Assembly: GCF_003050615.1 (NCBI RefSeq) | Contig: NZ_NWBU01000004.1 | Location: forward strand, 186,001 to 250,000 | Source: Sphingomonas oleivorans | GTDB lineage: Bacteria; Pseudomonadota; Alphaproteobacteria; Sphingomonadales; Sphingomonadaceae | Reading direction: 5' to 3' | Length of the DNA stretch: 64,000 nt | Shown here: positions 40,009 through 47,958 of the stretch, piece by piece | Layout of the letters: each line of letters starts with the position of its first letter | Numbering within the stretch: position 1 is the first letter of the stretch | The notes under the pieces: generated by a model | Database searches by the model: none | Seen by the model: only the letters and a program-made list of their open reading frames with translations | Told to the model about the DNA's origin: nothing | Made by a program: the position numbers and the translations under genes

Positions 40009-41292
40009 TCAGCCCTCGGACGTGCGCTCGATATCCGCGCCCACGGCGGAAAGCTTTTCCTCCAGCCGCTCATAACCGCGATCGAGATGGTAGATGCGGC
40101 TGACCACCGTTTCCCCTTCGGCGGCGAGACCGGCGAGGATCAGGCTCATCGAAGCGCGCAGGTCCGTCGCCATCACGGGCGCGCCGACCAGCCGCTCCAC
40201 GCCGCGCACCACGGCGGTGCGGCCATGCACCTTTATGTCCGCGCCCATGCGCAGCAGTTCGGGCACATGCATGTAGCGATTCTCGAAGATCGTCTCGGTC
40301 AGCACGCTCGCCCCATCCGCCAACGCCAGCATCGCCATGAACTGCGCCTGCATGTCAGTGGGAAAGCCCGGGAAAGGCGCGGTCGAAAGCGTGAGCGCGG
40401 AAAGCCGCCCGTCCGCCACGACGCGCACGCCATCCTGCGTCTGGACGATGGCAAGGCCGGCATCGGCGAGGCCCGAGGCGATCGCCTCCATATCCGCCAT
40501 GCGCGCGCCGACCAGTTCCAGATCGCCCCCCGTAATCCCGGCGGCGCAGGCATAGCTGCCCGCCTCGATCCGGTCGGGCATCACTTCATAGCTGGCGCCG
40601 TGAAGCGCGCTCTTGCCCTGGATGATCAGCCGCTCGGTGCCGATGCCGTCAATCTCGGCGCCCATGGCGACGAGGCAACGGCAGAGATCGGTAATCTCCG
40701 GCTCGCGCGCGGCATTGTCGATCACCGTCTCGCCCTTGGCCAGCACGGCCGCCATCAGCGCATTTTCGGTGGCACCCACCGAGACCAGCGGAAAGACGAT
40801 CCGCCCGCCGACCAGCCCACCCTTGGGCGCGATCGCCTTCACATAGCCGGCGGCGATCTCGATCTCCGCGCCCAATGCCTCCAGCGCCTTCAGATGCAGG
40901 TCGATCGGGCGATTGCCGATCGCGCAGCCGCCCGGCAGCGATACGGTCGCCTCGCCCCCGCGGGCGACCAGCGGGCCGAGCACCAGGATCGAGGCGCGCA
41001 TCTTGCGCACGATATCATAGGGCGCGACGGTCGAGGTCAGCGTTTCGGCATGGAGCGTCATCGCCCGGCCGAACGCATCCGGCCGCGATCCCGCCACCGT
41101 CGTCGAGACGCCCAGCCCGTTCAGCAGATGGCCGAAGCTGTCGACATCCGCCAAGCGCGGCAGATTTTCGAGCGTCAGCGGCTCGGCCGTGAGCAGCGCG
41201 CAGGGCAGCAGGGTGAGCGCGGCATTCTTCGCGCCCGAGATCGGAACGCGACCGGCGAGGCGGCGGCCGCCGCGGATGATGATCCTGTCCAT
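40009..41292 (-). CDS. murA: UDP-N-acetylglucosamine 1-carboxyvinyltransferase
   Basis: A 427-residue enzyme for the first committed step of peptidoglycan synthesis, moving enolpyruvyl from PEP to UDP-GlcNAc. [16 protein letters not shown] (Lys22-Asn23) and the catalytic loop [15 protein letters not shown] with Cys123 (the fosfomycin target residue) are present. The two inverse alpha/beta barrels complete the chain, with [17 protein letters not shown] near the end. Length equals the family norm. It is flanked on both sides by repeat-rich intergenic DNA. Confidence 0.96.
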   Translation of the reverse strand: MDRIIIRGGRRLAGRVPISGAKNAALTLLPCALLTAEPLTLENLPRLADVDSFGHLLNGLGVSTTVAGSRPDAFGRAMTLHAETLTSTVAPYDIVRKMRASILVLGPLVARGGEATVSLPGGCAIGNRPIDLHLKALEALGAEIEIAAGYVKAIAPKGGLVGGRIVFPLVSVGATENALMAAVLAKGETVIDNAAREPEITDLCRCLVAMGAEIDGIGTERLIIQGKSALHGASYEVMPDRIEAGSYACAAGITGGDLELVGARMADMEAIASGLADAGLAIVQTQDGVRVVADGRLSALTLSTAPFPGFPTDMQAQFMAMLALADGASVLTETIFENRYMHVPELLRMGADIKVHGRTAVVRGVERLVGAPVMATDLRASMSLILAGLAAEGETVVSRIYHLDRGYERLEEKLSAVGADIERTSEG

Positions 41293-41606
41293 CAGCCGCC
41301 TTTATCGCCTCCTTGCCGCGACGCAAGCATTCCCCGCATTGCGGGATGAAGCAAGGCGCCCCGATCGTCATTCCGGCGGAGCCGTCCGCCCCCTCCCGTG
41401 CCGACTTGTCGAAGCGCCGGAGCCTTCCTCCTGCCTCCTTCCACCCAGCCGCGCTCAGCCTGAGCGCGGTGATTCAGCACGATGGTGCGATGCAGCGAAA
41501 ATCGGATCGACCATGAGGCGGACGGCACCGATCACGCGGCCGCCCGAGGCGAAACCAATAAAAGATGTGATGGATCAGGCCGTGATGCGGATAGGATCGC
41601 GGGCCG
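41293..41606. other. 314-bp intergenic stretch with hairpins, no gene seen
   Basis: Between clpS and murA. It contains a perfect 9-bp stem, CCGCGCTCA-GCC-TGAGCGCGG (41449-41469), and GTCATTCCGGCGGAGCCGTC near 41369, a fragment of the kind seen in other dispersed repeats. Short frames here lack ribosome binding sites and motifs. A murA promoter must lie at its left end on the minus strand, but I could not single one out. Confidence 0.6.
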
Positions 41607-41963
41607 CTACGCCTTTTCGAGCGTGCACTGAAGCGGATGCTGATTCTGTCGGGCGAAGTCGGTGACTTGGCTGACCTTGGTCTCGGCCACCTCATAGCTG
41701 AATATGCCGCAGACGCCGACGCCCTTCTGATGCACGTGCAGCATCACCCGTGTCGCATCCTCGATATTCATTCGGAAGAAGCGCTGGAGGCAGAGGACGA
41801 CAAACTCCATCGGCGTATAATCGTCGTTCAGCATCAGCACCTTGTAGGGCGAGGGCTTTTTGGTGCGCGTACGCGTGCGCGTGACGACGCCCAGCCCGGT
41901 GCCGTCCTCCTCGCCATCCTTTCGGGTGGCCATCGCATGAATATCAAGATCAGCGCTCAGCAT
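41607..41963 (-). CDS. clpS: ATP-dependent Clp protease adaptor ClpS
   Basis: A 118-residue N-end rule adaptor that delivers proteins with bulky N-terminal residues to ClpAP. The core [28 protein letters not shown] contains the NDDxTPMxFV substrate pocket. The downstream [28 protein letters not shown] carries the conserved MxxxH and VCGxF motifs. It uses ATG 41963 with GAGCGAG upstream; an inner ATG (41933) would give 108 residues. The clpA gene is not in the window. Confidence 0.94.
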   Translation of the reverse strand: MLSADLDIHAMATRKDGEEDGTGLGVVTRTRTRTKKPSPYKVLMLNDDYTPMEFVVLCLQRFFRMNIEDATRVMLHVHQKGVGVCGIFSYEVAETKVSQVTDFARQNQHPLQCTLEKA

Positions 41964-42045
41964 CGTCTCGCTCGCCGGTGGAACGCACAGAATATGGCAA
42001 TGCGAGGGTGAGGAGCAAGCCCCCGTCCGGCCCCGAAGACGCGAA

Positions 42046-42078
42046 CGGCCGCCCTCCAGGGGAGAGCGGCCGCGTCGC
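42046..42078 (-). terminator. GC-rich hairpin after the phasin gene
   Basis: CGGCCGC and GCGGCCG arms (around 42046-42053 and 42066-42072), together with flanking GACGCG/CGTC, form an imperfect stem 18 bp past the phasin stop. No T-run follows on the minus strand, so it is a weak terminator call. Confidence 0.4.
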
Positions 42079-42095
42079 AATCCGGCGCGTCAGCC

Positions 42096-42812
42096 TCAGA
42101 GGGCGACGGTCTTGATCTTCTCCGCCGCGACCGCATAGCGGCTCGACAGCGGCTGGACGACTTCGCCGACCAGCTTCAGCCAGGATTCGCTGAACTTGGA
42201 AGCCTCGGCAACGGCGCTGTCGAAGGAGGATTTGGCGAAATCGCTCTGGAGCTGGAACAGCTCGGTGGGCGACTTGACCGAAGCGAAGCTCTTGAACGCG
42301 GTGGTCGCGGTCTCGAAGCTCTTCTTGCTATAATCGGCCGCTTCCTGCGCAAGCTGCTCGGTGCCCTTCGCCGCGACGCGGGCGGAGGCGACGAGCGCCT
42401 CGACATTGCCCTTGGTCAGGTCGGCGAATTCCTCGCCCAGCTTGGTGCTCTTCTCGAATGCGCTCTTGGCCCGCTCGTTCAGATCACCGAACAGCGCCTG
42501 AACCTTCTCGGCGGCGGCTTTCGGGGTGGCGGGAGCGACGGTAGCCATATCGATTGTTCCTTTCAGATCCGGTTTTTGGGGCTCAGGGGCAGCGGAGGAC
42601 GATGTGGCCGAGGCGCTCTCCGCAAGCGGCGCTTCGACTGGTGGGGCCGAAGGAATAGCCTTCGCCTTCCTGGGCATAGCGGTCTCGCCCTTGGAACGCG
42701 GCTTGACCGGCTTGACATCGGGTAACGGACCTGGGGCCGATATGGCCGGCTTAGCCGTCCGTGGCTTCACCGACGAAACGCCAGGCAGCTTCTCAGGCCT
42801 CGTATCGGTCAA
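42096..42812 (-). CDS. Phasin family protein
   Basis: A 238-residue phasin, an amphipathic protein that coats poly(hydroxyalkanoate) granules. The first about 100 residues are Pro/Ala/Lys/Ser-rich and disordered (KPVKPRSKGETAMPRKAKAI). The phasin domain is roughly residues 105-235: VQALFGDLNERAKSAFEKSTK, GNVEALVASARVAAKGTEQL and SVKSPTELFQLQSDFAKSSF. The TTG at 42812 is chosen because AAGGAG lies 6 nt upstream. A second start, ATG 42548 with AAAGGAAC 7-9 nt before it, would give a 150-residue protein with the domain only, so two forms are possible. phaC lies just upstream. Confidence 0.88.
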   Translation of the reverse strand: MTDTRPEKLPGVSSVKPRTAKPAISAPGPLPDVKPVKPRSKGETAMPRKAKAIPSAPPVEAPLAESASATSSSAAPEPQKPDLKGTIDMATVAPATPKAAAEKVQALFGDLNERAKSAFEKSTKLGEEFADLTKGNVEALVASARVAAKGTEQLAQEAADYSKKSFETATTAFKSFASVKSPTELFQLQSDFAKSSFDSAVAEASKFSESWLKLVGEVVQPLSSRYAVAAEKIKTVAL

Positions 42813-42844
42813 CGAACGCTCCTTGTAACGATGCACCGCCATGT

Positions 42845-42902
42845 TGCATTGCACAATAAGCAATTCGCCCGCTTATTTCAATGGGATTATTTGTGCAGTG
42901 CA
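42845..42902 (-). promoter_or_regulatory. Phasin promoter bracketed by two TGC-N3-GCA sites (PhaR-like operators)
   Basis: On the minus strand a sigma70-like promoter reads TTGAAA (42876-42881), 17-nt spacer, TATTGT (42853-42858). A palindromic TGCATTGCA (42845-42853) overlaps the end of the -10 box and the expected transcription start, and TGCAGTGCA (42894-42902) lies 12 bp upstream of the -35. The PHA repressor PhaR of Paracoccus and relatives is known to bind TGC/GCA-type palindromes before phasin genes. The operator role is inference. Confidence 0.6.
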
Positions 42903-42926
42903 GCGAAAATGGCGGCTTTTGGTAGG

Positions 42927-44741
42927 CTAGCGACTACGTACGTAGCTTCCCGGGGCCTCCTCCAGGGGGGGCAGCTTGCCCCCGCCAGGAATGCGGGCGC
43001 CGGTCGCTTCGACCGTGCCGCCGGACCGTTCGCCGATCCAGTTGCGCCAGTCGGGCCACCAACTGCCCTTCGTTTCGACTGCGCCCGCGATGAAATCTTC
43101 GAGCGACGAAAATGTTCCCGGATTGGTCCAATATTGATAGCGATTCTTTGCGGGAGGGTTGATTACCCCGGCAATATGGCCCGACCCCGCAAGGACGAAG
43201 CGGATCGGTCCCTTGAGATGCTGGGTCAACTTCCACACGCTTTCCGGTGGCGCGATATGATCCTCGCGGCCGGCCTCGACATAGGCCGGCGTCTCGACCC
43301 GGCCGAGATCGATCGGCGTTCCCGCGATATTCAGCGCGCCGGCCTCCACCAGCCGGTTGCCGCGATAGAAATCCTCCAAATAGGCGCGATGCCATTTGGC
43401 CGGCAGGTTGGTGACGTCGCTGTTCCAATGGAGCAGATCGAAGGGCACATAATCCTGCCCCAGCAGATAGTTATTGACGACATAGTTCCAGATCAGGTCG
43501 CGCCCGCGCAGCAGGTTGAAGGTCGCCGCCATATAGCGCCCGTCGAGATAGCCGGTGTTGGCCGAAAGCTTCTCGATCAGCTTCAACTGCTCGTCGGTCA
43601 CGAACAGCGAAAGATCGCCCGCCTCGGTGAAATCGACCTGCGCGGTGAAGAAGGTGGCGCTGGCGACCTTCGCCGCCTGCCCCGTCGCAGCAAGCCAGGC
43701 GAGCGTCATGGCGAGCGTCGTTCCCGCCACGCAATAGCCGATGGTGTGAACCGCGGGCACGTCGAGCAGGTCGCGCACCAGATCGATCGCCTCGGCCTGG
43801 CCGCGCAGCACATAATCCTCCATCGTCGTCTCGGCCATCGTCTCGTCGGCCGATTTCCACGAGAGGACGAACACGGTGAGCCCCTGCTCCACCGCCCAGC
43901 GGATGAAGCTGTTCTCAGGCTTGAGATCGAGAATGTAAAAGCGGTTGATCCAGGGCGGGAAGATGAGGAGCGGCACGTCCAGCACCTTGTCCGTCATCGG
44001 CTCATATTGGATCAGCTGATAGAGCGGCGTCTCGTGGATCACCTTGCCCGGCGTGGTGGCGATGTTGACGCCCAGTTCGAAGGCGGTGCGATCGCCCTGG
44101 GTGAGCTGGCCGCGGCGCAGGTCGGCGAGCATATATTCCAGGCCGCGCAGCAGATTCTCGCCGCGCGTCTCAAACATCTTCTCCAGCACCAGCGGGTTGG
44201 TCGCGGCGAAATTGGCCGGGCTCATCGCCTCGACGAAGGTCTTGGTGGCGAAACGGATCTGCTCCTTCTGGCGCCGGTCGACATCCTCCAGCTCCTCGAC
44301 GCCCTTCATCAGATGATCGGCGATCATCAGATAGGTCTGGCGGATCAGGTCGAACAGCGGATGCTCGCGCCATTGCGGGGCGGAAAAGCGCTTATCCTTG
44401 TCGGCGGCGATGGCGAAGGCGGAATTGGCCGCATCCTGCCCCTTGGCGAGGAAGCCCTGCCACAGGTTCAGGCTTTCCGCCCAAAATTCGCTCTGCGCGC
44501 GCGCGATCGCGGCCGGATCGGGCAGCGGCAAGGTCGCCGATCCGGGCAGCGCCGGGCCGGGCATCTCGCTCACCAGCGCGCCGATCGGCTCCTGCGTCTT
44601 GCCGCCGGTCATGGCGGCGGCCTCGGCGGCATGTTCCAGCATCATCTGCTGCGCGCGCCCGATCACACCCGTCCAGTGTTGAAGGTCCCTGAGCGTCGAA
44701 CCCATATCCGCGCTTTCGCGCCCGTCCTGTCCATCGGCCAT
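42927..44741 (-). CDS. phaC: Class I poly(3-hydroxyalkanoate) synthase
   Basis: A 604-residue polymerase that links 3-hydroxyacyl-CoA units into storage polyester. The lipase-like box is GYCVAGTT with catalytic Cys337. The other triad members are Asp in AGREDHIAPPESVW and His in GSGHIAGVINPP. PPWINRFYILDL and YQLIQYEP are class I landmarks. ATG 44741 has AGAGAGG 7 nt upstream and gives the family length; the frame stays open much further but without homology. The phasin gene follows on the same strand. phaA and phaB are not in the window. Confidence 0.95.
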   Translation of the reverse strand: MADGQDGRESADMGSTLRDLQHWTGVIGRAQQMMLEHAAEAAAMTGGKTQEPIGALVSEMPGPALPGSATLPLPDPAAIARAQSEFWAESLNLWQGFLAKGQDAANSAFAIAADKDKRFSAPQWREHPLFDLIRQTYLMIADHLMKGVEELEDVDRRQKEQIRFATKTFVEAMSPANFAATNPLVLEKMFETRGENLLRGLEYMLADLRRGQLTQGDRTAFELGVNIATTPGKVIHETPLYQLIQYEPMTDKVLDVPLLIFPPWINRFYILDLKPENSFIRWAVEQGLTVFVLSWKSADETMAETTMEDYVLRGQAEAIDLVRDLLDVPAVHTIGYCVAGTTLAMTLAWLAATGQAAKVASATFFTAQVDFTEAGDLSLFVTDEQLKLIEKLSANTGYLDGRYMAATFNLLRGRDLIWNYVVNNYLLGQDYVPFDLLHWNSDVTNLPAKWHRAYLEDFYRGNRLVEAGALNIAGTPIDLGRVETPAYVEAGREDHIAPPESVWKLTQHLKGPIRFVLAGSGHIAGVINPPAKNRYQYWTNPGTFSSLEDFIAGAVETKGSWWPDWRNWIGERSGGTVEATGARIPGGGKLPPLEEAPGSYVRSR

Positions 44742-44915
44742 CGGCCATCCTCTCTTTATTCGCGCCGGCCCCTGCCAATCGGGCCGTAGCCGGCTTATAA
44801 GGCACGCCGTCTGCGGGATTCCGTCAAGGGCCGCCCGTCGACGAAGATGGGCGACTCGTCGCCCCCCGCACAAGAGGTCAATCTCACAGGCCAAAGCGTA
44901 AAGTTGAGGAAAGTC

Positions 44916-46127
44916 ATGACCGAGGATTTCTACCGCATCCGCCGCCTGCCGCCCTATGTCATCGCCGAAGTGAACGCGATGCGCGCGGCCGCGCGAGCGC
45001 GGGGCGAGGACATCATCGATCTCGGCATGGGCAATCCCGATCTGCCGCCGCCGCCGCATGTGATCGCCAAGCTGGCCGAGGTCGCCGCCAAGCCCGATGC
45101 GCATGGTTATTCCGCGTCCCGGGGCATTCCCGGGCTGCGCCGCGCGCAGGCGGGCTATTATCAGCGCCGCTTCGGGGTCGATCTCGATCCCGAGACGGAG
45201 GTGGTAGTGACGCTCGGCTCGAAGGAGGGGCTCGCCAATCTCGCCCAAGCGATCACCGCACCGGGCGACGTGGTGCTGGCGCCCAATCCCAGCTATCCGA
45301 TCCATACGTTCGGCTTCATCATCGCCGGCGCCACGATCCGCTCGATCCCGACCACGCCGGACGACCGCTTCTTCGATTCGCTCGAACGCGCGGTGAAGTT
45401 CACCGTGCCGAAGCCGAGCGTGATGGTGATCGGCTATCCTTCCAATCCCACCGCGGATGTCGCCGATCTCGCTTTCTACGAGAAGGTCGTCGCCTTCGCG
45501 AAGGAGCATCAGATCTGGGTGCTGTCGGATCTCGCTTATTCGGAAATCTATTTCGATGACGTGCCGACGCCGTCCATCCTGCAGGTGCCGGGCGCCAAGG
45601 ATGTGGCGGTGGAATTCACCTCAATGTCCAAAACCTATTCGATGGCGGGCTGGCGGATGGGCTTCGCGGTCGGCAACAAGACGCTGATCGCGGCGCTGAC
45701 GCGGGTGAAATCCTATCTCGATTATGGCGCCTTCACGCCGATCCAGGCGGCAGCCTGCGCGGCGATCAATGGGCCGCAGGATATCGTCGAGCAGAACAGG
45801 CAGCTCTACAAGCGCCGCCGCGACGTGCTGGTGGAAAGCTTCGCGCGCGCCGGATGGGAGATTCCCAGCCCCCGCGCCTCGATGTTCTGCTGGGCGCCGC
45901 TGCCGCCAGCGCTGGCGCATCTCGGCAGCCTGGAATTTTCCAAGCAGCTCCTCACCCATGCGCAGGTCGCGGTCGCGCCCGGCGTCGGCTATGGCGAGGA
46001 GGGCGAAGGCTTCGTCCGCATCGCGATGGTCGAGAATGAGCATCGCATTCGCCAGGCGGCGCGCAATGTGAAGCGCTATCTGCAAAGCATGGGCGTCAAT
46101 TCCGCCCAGGCCCAGAAAGCGGGCTGA
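44916..46127 (+). CDS. alaC: Alanine transaminase-type aminotransferase (AlaC-like)
   Basis: A 403-residue class I/II PLP aminotransferase. It follows the E. coli AlaC pattern closely: FYRIRRLPPYVIAEV, GEDIIDLGMGNPDLPPP, HGYSASRGIPGLRRA, LGSKEGLANL and NPSYPIHTFGFIIAGA. The PLP lysine is in FTSMSKTYSMAGWRMGF. Such proteins are often labelled LL-diaminopimelate aminotransferase, so the exact substrate is open. GAGGAA 6 nt before ATG 44916 sets the start. It is divergent from phaC and ends at a strong terminator. Confidence 0.9.
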   Translation: MTEDFYRIRRLPPYVIAEVNAMRAAARARGEDIIDLGMGNPDLPPPPHVIAKLAEVAAKPDAHGYSASRGIPGLRRAQAGYYQRRFGVDLDPETEVVVTLGSKEGLANLAQAITAPGDVVLAPNPSYPIHTFGFIIAGATIRSIPTTPDDRFFDSLERAVKFTVPKPSVMVIGYPSNPTADVADLAFYEKVVAFAKEHQIWVLSDLAYSEIYFDDVPTPSILQVPGAKDVAVEFTSMSKTYSMAGWRMGFAVGNKTLIAALTRVKSYLDYGAFTPIQAAACAAINGPQDIVEQNRQLYKRRRDVLVESFARAGWEIPSPRASMFCWAPLPPALAHLGSLEFSKQLLTHAQVAVAPGVGYGEEGEGFVRIAMVENEHRIRQAARNVKRYLQSMGVNSAQAQKAG

Positions 46128-46155
46128 TCCGCCAGCCGGCAGGACCGGACACGAA

Positions 46156-46190
46156 AAAGGGCGCCGTCGCGAGACGGCGCCCTTTCCTTA
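46156..46190. terminator. Bidirectional intrinsic terminator with GNRA loop
   Basis: A perfect 13-bp stem, AAAGGGCGCCGTC (46156-46168) with GACGGCGCCCTTT (46173-46185), closes a GCGA tetraloop. A-rich sequence precedes it and TCCTTATT follows. It serves the alaC-like gene and probably the small gene ending at 46208 on the other strand. Confidence 0.92.
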
Positions 46191-46207
46191 TTCCAGGCTG
46201 GATTGGC

Positions 46208-46477
46208 TTAGCGCGCGGCGTACTGCGCGTCGCCGACGACGGCGCGGCTGAAGCTCACGCGCTGGCCGCCGACGAGGCCGGACACGCGATTGCCATGCAC
46301 GCGCAGCGAGAAACGCTGGCCGGTCGTCTCGTTCCGGCCGTTGATCAGCGTCACGTCGTCGCGGGTCGTCATGTCATAGGTGAAGTCATAGCCATCGCGC
46401 GAAAAAGCTCCGCTTTCCGCCGCGGCCGGGGCAGCCATCACCAGCGCCAGGCCGGCGAATGCGAACAAATTCTTCAT
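46208..46477 (-). CDS. Small exported protein of unknown function
   Basis: An 89-residue protein with a signal peptide (KNLFAFAGLALVMAAPAAAE) and a short beta-rich mature part: FSRDGYDFTYDMTTRDDVTLINGRNETTGQRFSLRVHGNRVSGLVGGQRVSFS. There are no cysteines. A purine-rich GGGAG lies 7-11 nt before ATG 46477. The family is not recognised. It is convergent with the alaC-like gene across the shared terminator. Confidence 0.72.
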   Translation of the reverse strand: MKNLFAFAGLALVMAAPAAAESGAFSRDGYDFTYDMTTRDDVTLINGRNETTGQRFSLRVHGNRVSGLVGGQRVSFSRAVVGDAQYAAR

Positions 46478-46701
46478 CTCTTTGCTCCCTTCATCACGCC
46501 GCCAGGTCCTCATTTATTGTGCGATGCACCATGCAAGGGGATTTTCCGGGTGACAAATGAAAGCTGCGCTGGCTTGGTTGCAGTTTCCGGAATTCTCGGC
46601 ACGCAACCGGCCATGCATGATTCGCAATCGGCGGAACGGCCCTTTCGGACAGACAATGAAGCGGCTTGACGCACCCCGAGCTCCGCCGCATCGGGAGCGC
46701 C

Positions 46702-47166
46702 ATGGCCAACCCCTCCACCGTCGCCGATCTCGCCCATACGATCCAACTCGCGGTGGCGCCGGTATTCCTGCTCACCGGCATCGGCGCCTTCCTCAACATG
46801 CTCACCGGGCGGCTTGCCCGGGTGGTCGATCGGGCGCGCAAGATCGAGGCGGCCTTCACGCCGCCGGATCATCCCCGCCATGCCCAGCAGGTGCTGGAGC
46901 TGCGCCTGCTCGACCGGCGGATCCGGGTGGTCAACACCGCCATATTCCTGTGCACGTCGAGCGCGGTCGCGGTGTGCATGACGATCGCCGGCCTGTTCGT
47001 CTCCAGCCTGTTCGGCCTGGGCTTCACCCAGACGATGGCGATCGTGTTCGTGCTGGCGATGCTGCTGCTGATCGTGGGGCTGGTGCTGTTCCTGATCGAA
47101 GTCCGCATGGCCGTCGCCGCGATCCGCGTGCGGGACGAGCTTCTGGAGCGGAACGAACGGCGCTGA
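46702..47166 (+). CDS. DUF2721 membrane protein
   Basis: A 154-residue protein with three transmembrane helices: IQLAVAPVFLLTGIGAFLNML, AIFLCTSSAVAVCMTIAGLFVSSLF and AIVFVLAMLLLIVGLVLFLIEV. Between the first two is the family signature LTGRLARVVDRARKIE. This matches DUF2721, whose role is unknown. ATG 46702 follows GGGAGC; an in-frame TTG at 46666 is less likely. It has no close operon partner. Confidence 0.85.
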   Translation: MANPSTVADLAHTIQLAVAPVFLLTGIGAFLNMLTGRLARVVDRARKIEAAFTPPDHPRHAQQVLELRLLDRRIRVVNTAIFLCTSSAVAVCMTIAGLFVSSLFGLGFTQTMAIVFVLAMLLLIVGLVLFLIEVRMAVAAIRVRDELLERNERR

Positions 47167-47201
47167 ACGCCTCCGAAAACAGGAAGGCCAGAAAAAAAGA
47201 A

Positions 47202-47231
47202 GGATCGCCGGAACTCACGCCCCGGCGATCC
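47202..47231 (-). terminator. Intrinsic terminator of a small minus-strand transcript
   Basis: GGATCGCCGG (47202-47211) pairs perfectly with CCGGCGATCC (47222-47231). Read on the minus strand it is followed by TTCTTTTTTTC (47191-47201), a strong U-run. On the plus strand no T-run follows, so it serves the minus strand. Confidence 0.85.
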
Positions 47232-47282
47232 CCCTTACATGGTCAGCGGCCGGAAGTGCCGGCCCGGAAGACCCTGGCGCTG

Positions 47283-47339
47283 TTAGAAGCGCGTCTCCCG
47301 AACGGACTGAACCGACCCCCAAGCTGAACCATGAGACAT
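47283..47339 (-). CDS. 18-codon ORF with a full Shine-Dalgarno (leader or microprotein)
   Basis: The frame reads MSHGSAWGSVQSVRETRF and stops. Seven nt before its ATG is GGAGG, part of GAAAGGAGGTGATCC at 47341-47355, a 15-nt perfect complement of the 16S rRNA 3' end. A second, overlapping frame (47243-47332, 29 codons, MVQLGGRFSPFGRRASNSAR...) shares the transcript. An intrinsic terminator follows at 47202. No promoter of its own is convincing; it could be the third unit of the upstream 47.9-47.5 kb operon. This stretch fills most of the 301-bp gap between the DUF2721 and DUF3175 genes. I do not recognise the peptide. Confidence 0.5.
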   Translation of the reverse strand: MSHGSAWGSVQSVRETRF

Positions 47340-47467
47340 CGGATCACCTCCTTTCGCTATGTTGATGAGCATCGCTAACATGAGTCATCAGGACTCGCTG
47401 CACAAGCCTTGAATGTAGATATTTTTCGGCCCAGACTCTTCCGCCGCCGCGCTCCGGCCACAGGCCG

Positions 47468-47743
47468 TCATTCCCGCCCGAAGGCCCTGCGCAATTCCGC
47501 CTTCGCCGCTTCCAGCCGGGCCCTGCGCTCGGCCGGCAAATTGCGCCCCGCCCGATTGATGTAGAAGCTCAGCATCGACATGGCCGATCGGAACGGCGTG
47601 GCCTTGCGCCGCGCGCTCCGCTCGGCGGACCGCTTGAGCGAGCGGGCGATTTCCGCCGGATCGTCGAGCGCGAAGACATGATCCTCCAGGTCGAGTGCGT
47701 TCGACCGTTCGGTCACCTGCCGGGACCATCTGCGCGCTGCCAT
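47468..47743 (-). CDS. DUF3175 family protein
   Basis: A 91-residue basic protein: RRWSRQVTERSNALDLEDHVFALDDPAEIARSLKRSAERS, then RKATPFRSAMSMLSFYINRAGRNLPAERRARLEAAK. This pattern fits DUF3175, a family of small soluble proteins without known function. It starts 6 bp after a 49-residue gene on the same strand, so they form a two-gene operon. Confidence 0.8.
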   Translation of the reverse strand: MAARRWSRQVTERSNALDLEDHVFALDDPAEIARSLKRSAERSARRKATPFRSAMSMLSFYINRAGRNLPAERRARLEAAKAELRRAFGRE

Positions 47744-47749
47744 GGCCGA

Positions 47750-47899
47750 TCAGTGCCGCTTGAAATAATGTATGTCGCGCTCATGCTTCTCAGCCGCCGC
47801 CCTGGTCGCGAAGGTGCCGAGATTGCGGCGCTTGCCGGTCTTTTCGTCGGCTTTGCGCGAATAGAGCCGGTACTGGCCGGATTTGAGCTTGCGGATCAT
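47750..47899 (-). CDS. 49-residue basic conserved hypothetical protein
   Basis: A short gene reading MIRKLKSGQYRLYSRKADEK, then TGKRRNLGTFATRAAAEKHE and RDIHYFKRH. It resembles the small arm-type/AP2-like DNA-binding segment of integrases (K-G-x-Y-R-L-Y-S, N-L-G-T-F-x-T-R-A-A-A-E-K-H-E) but stands alone. GGAG and AAGGG lie 2-9 nt upstream. The spacing to the DUF3175 gene is 6 bp. I recall similar short proteins in many Alphaproteobacteria; function is unknown. Confidence 0.7.
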   Translation of the reverse strand: MIRKLKSGQYRLYSRKADEKTGKRRNLGTFATRAAAEKHERDIHYFKRH

Positions 47900-47958
47900 T
47901 GCCCTTGCTCCTGCTGCCCGCCCGCTATGAAAAAACGGATAGGCGGCGGGCAGGGTTC

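Noticed and set aside
47341-47355. Plus-strand GGATCACCTCCTTTC resembling the end of a 16S rRNA gene
   Set aside because: Only these 15 bases match; the sequence before them is not 16S. It is better read as a Shine-Dalgarno on the minus strand.
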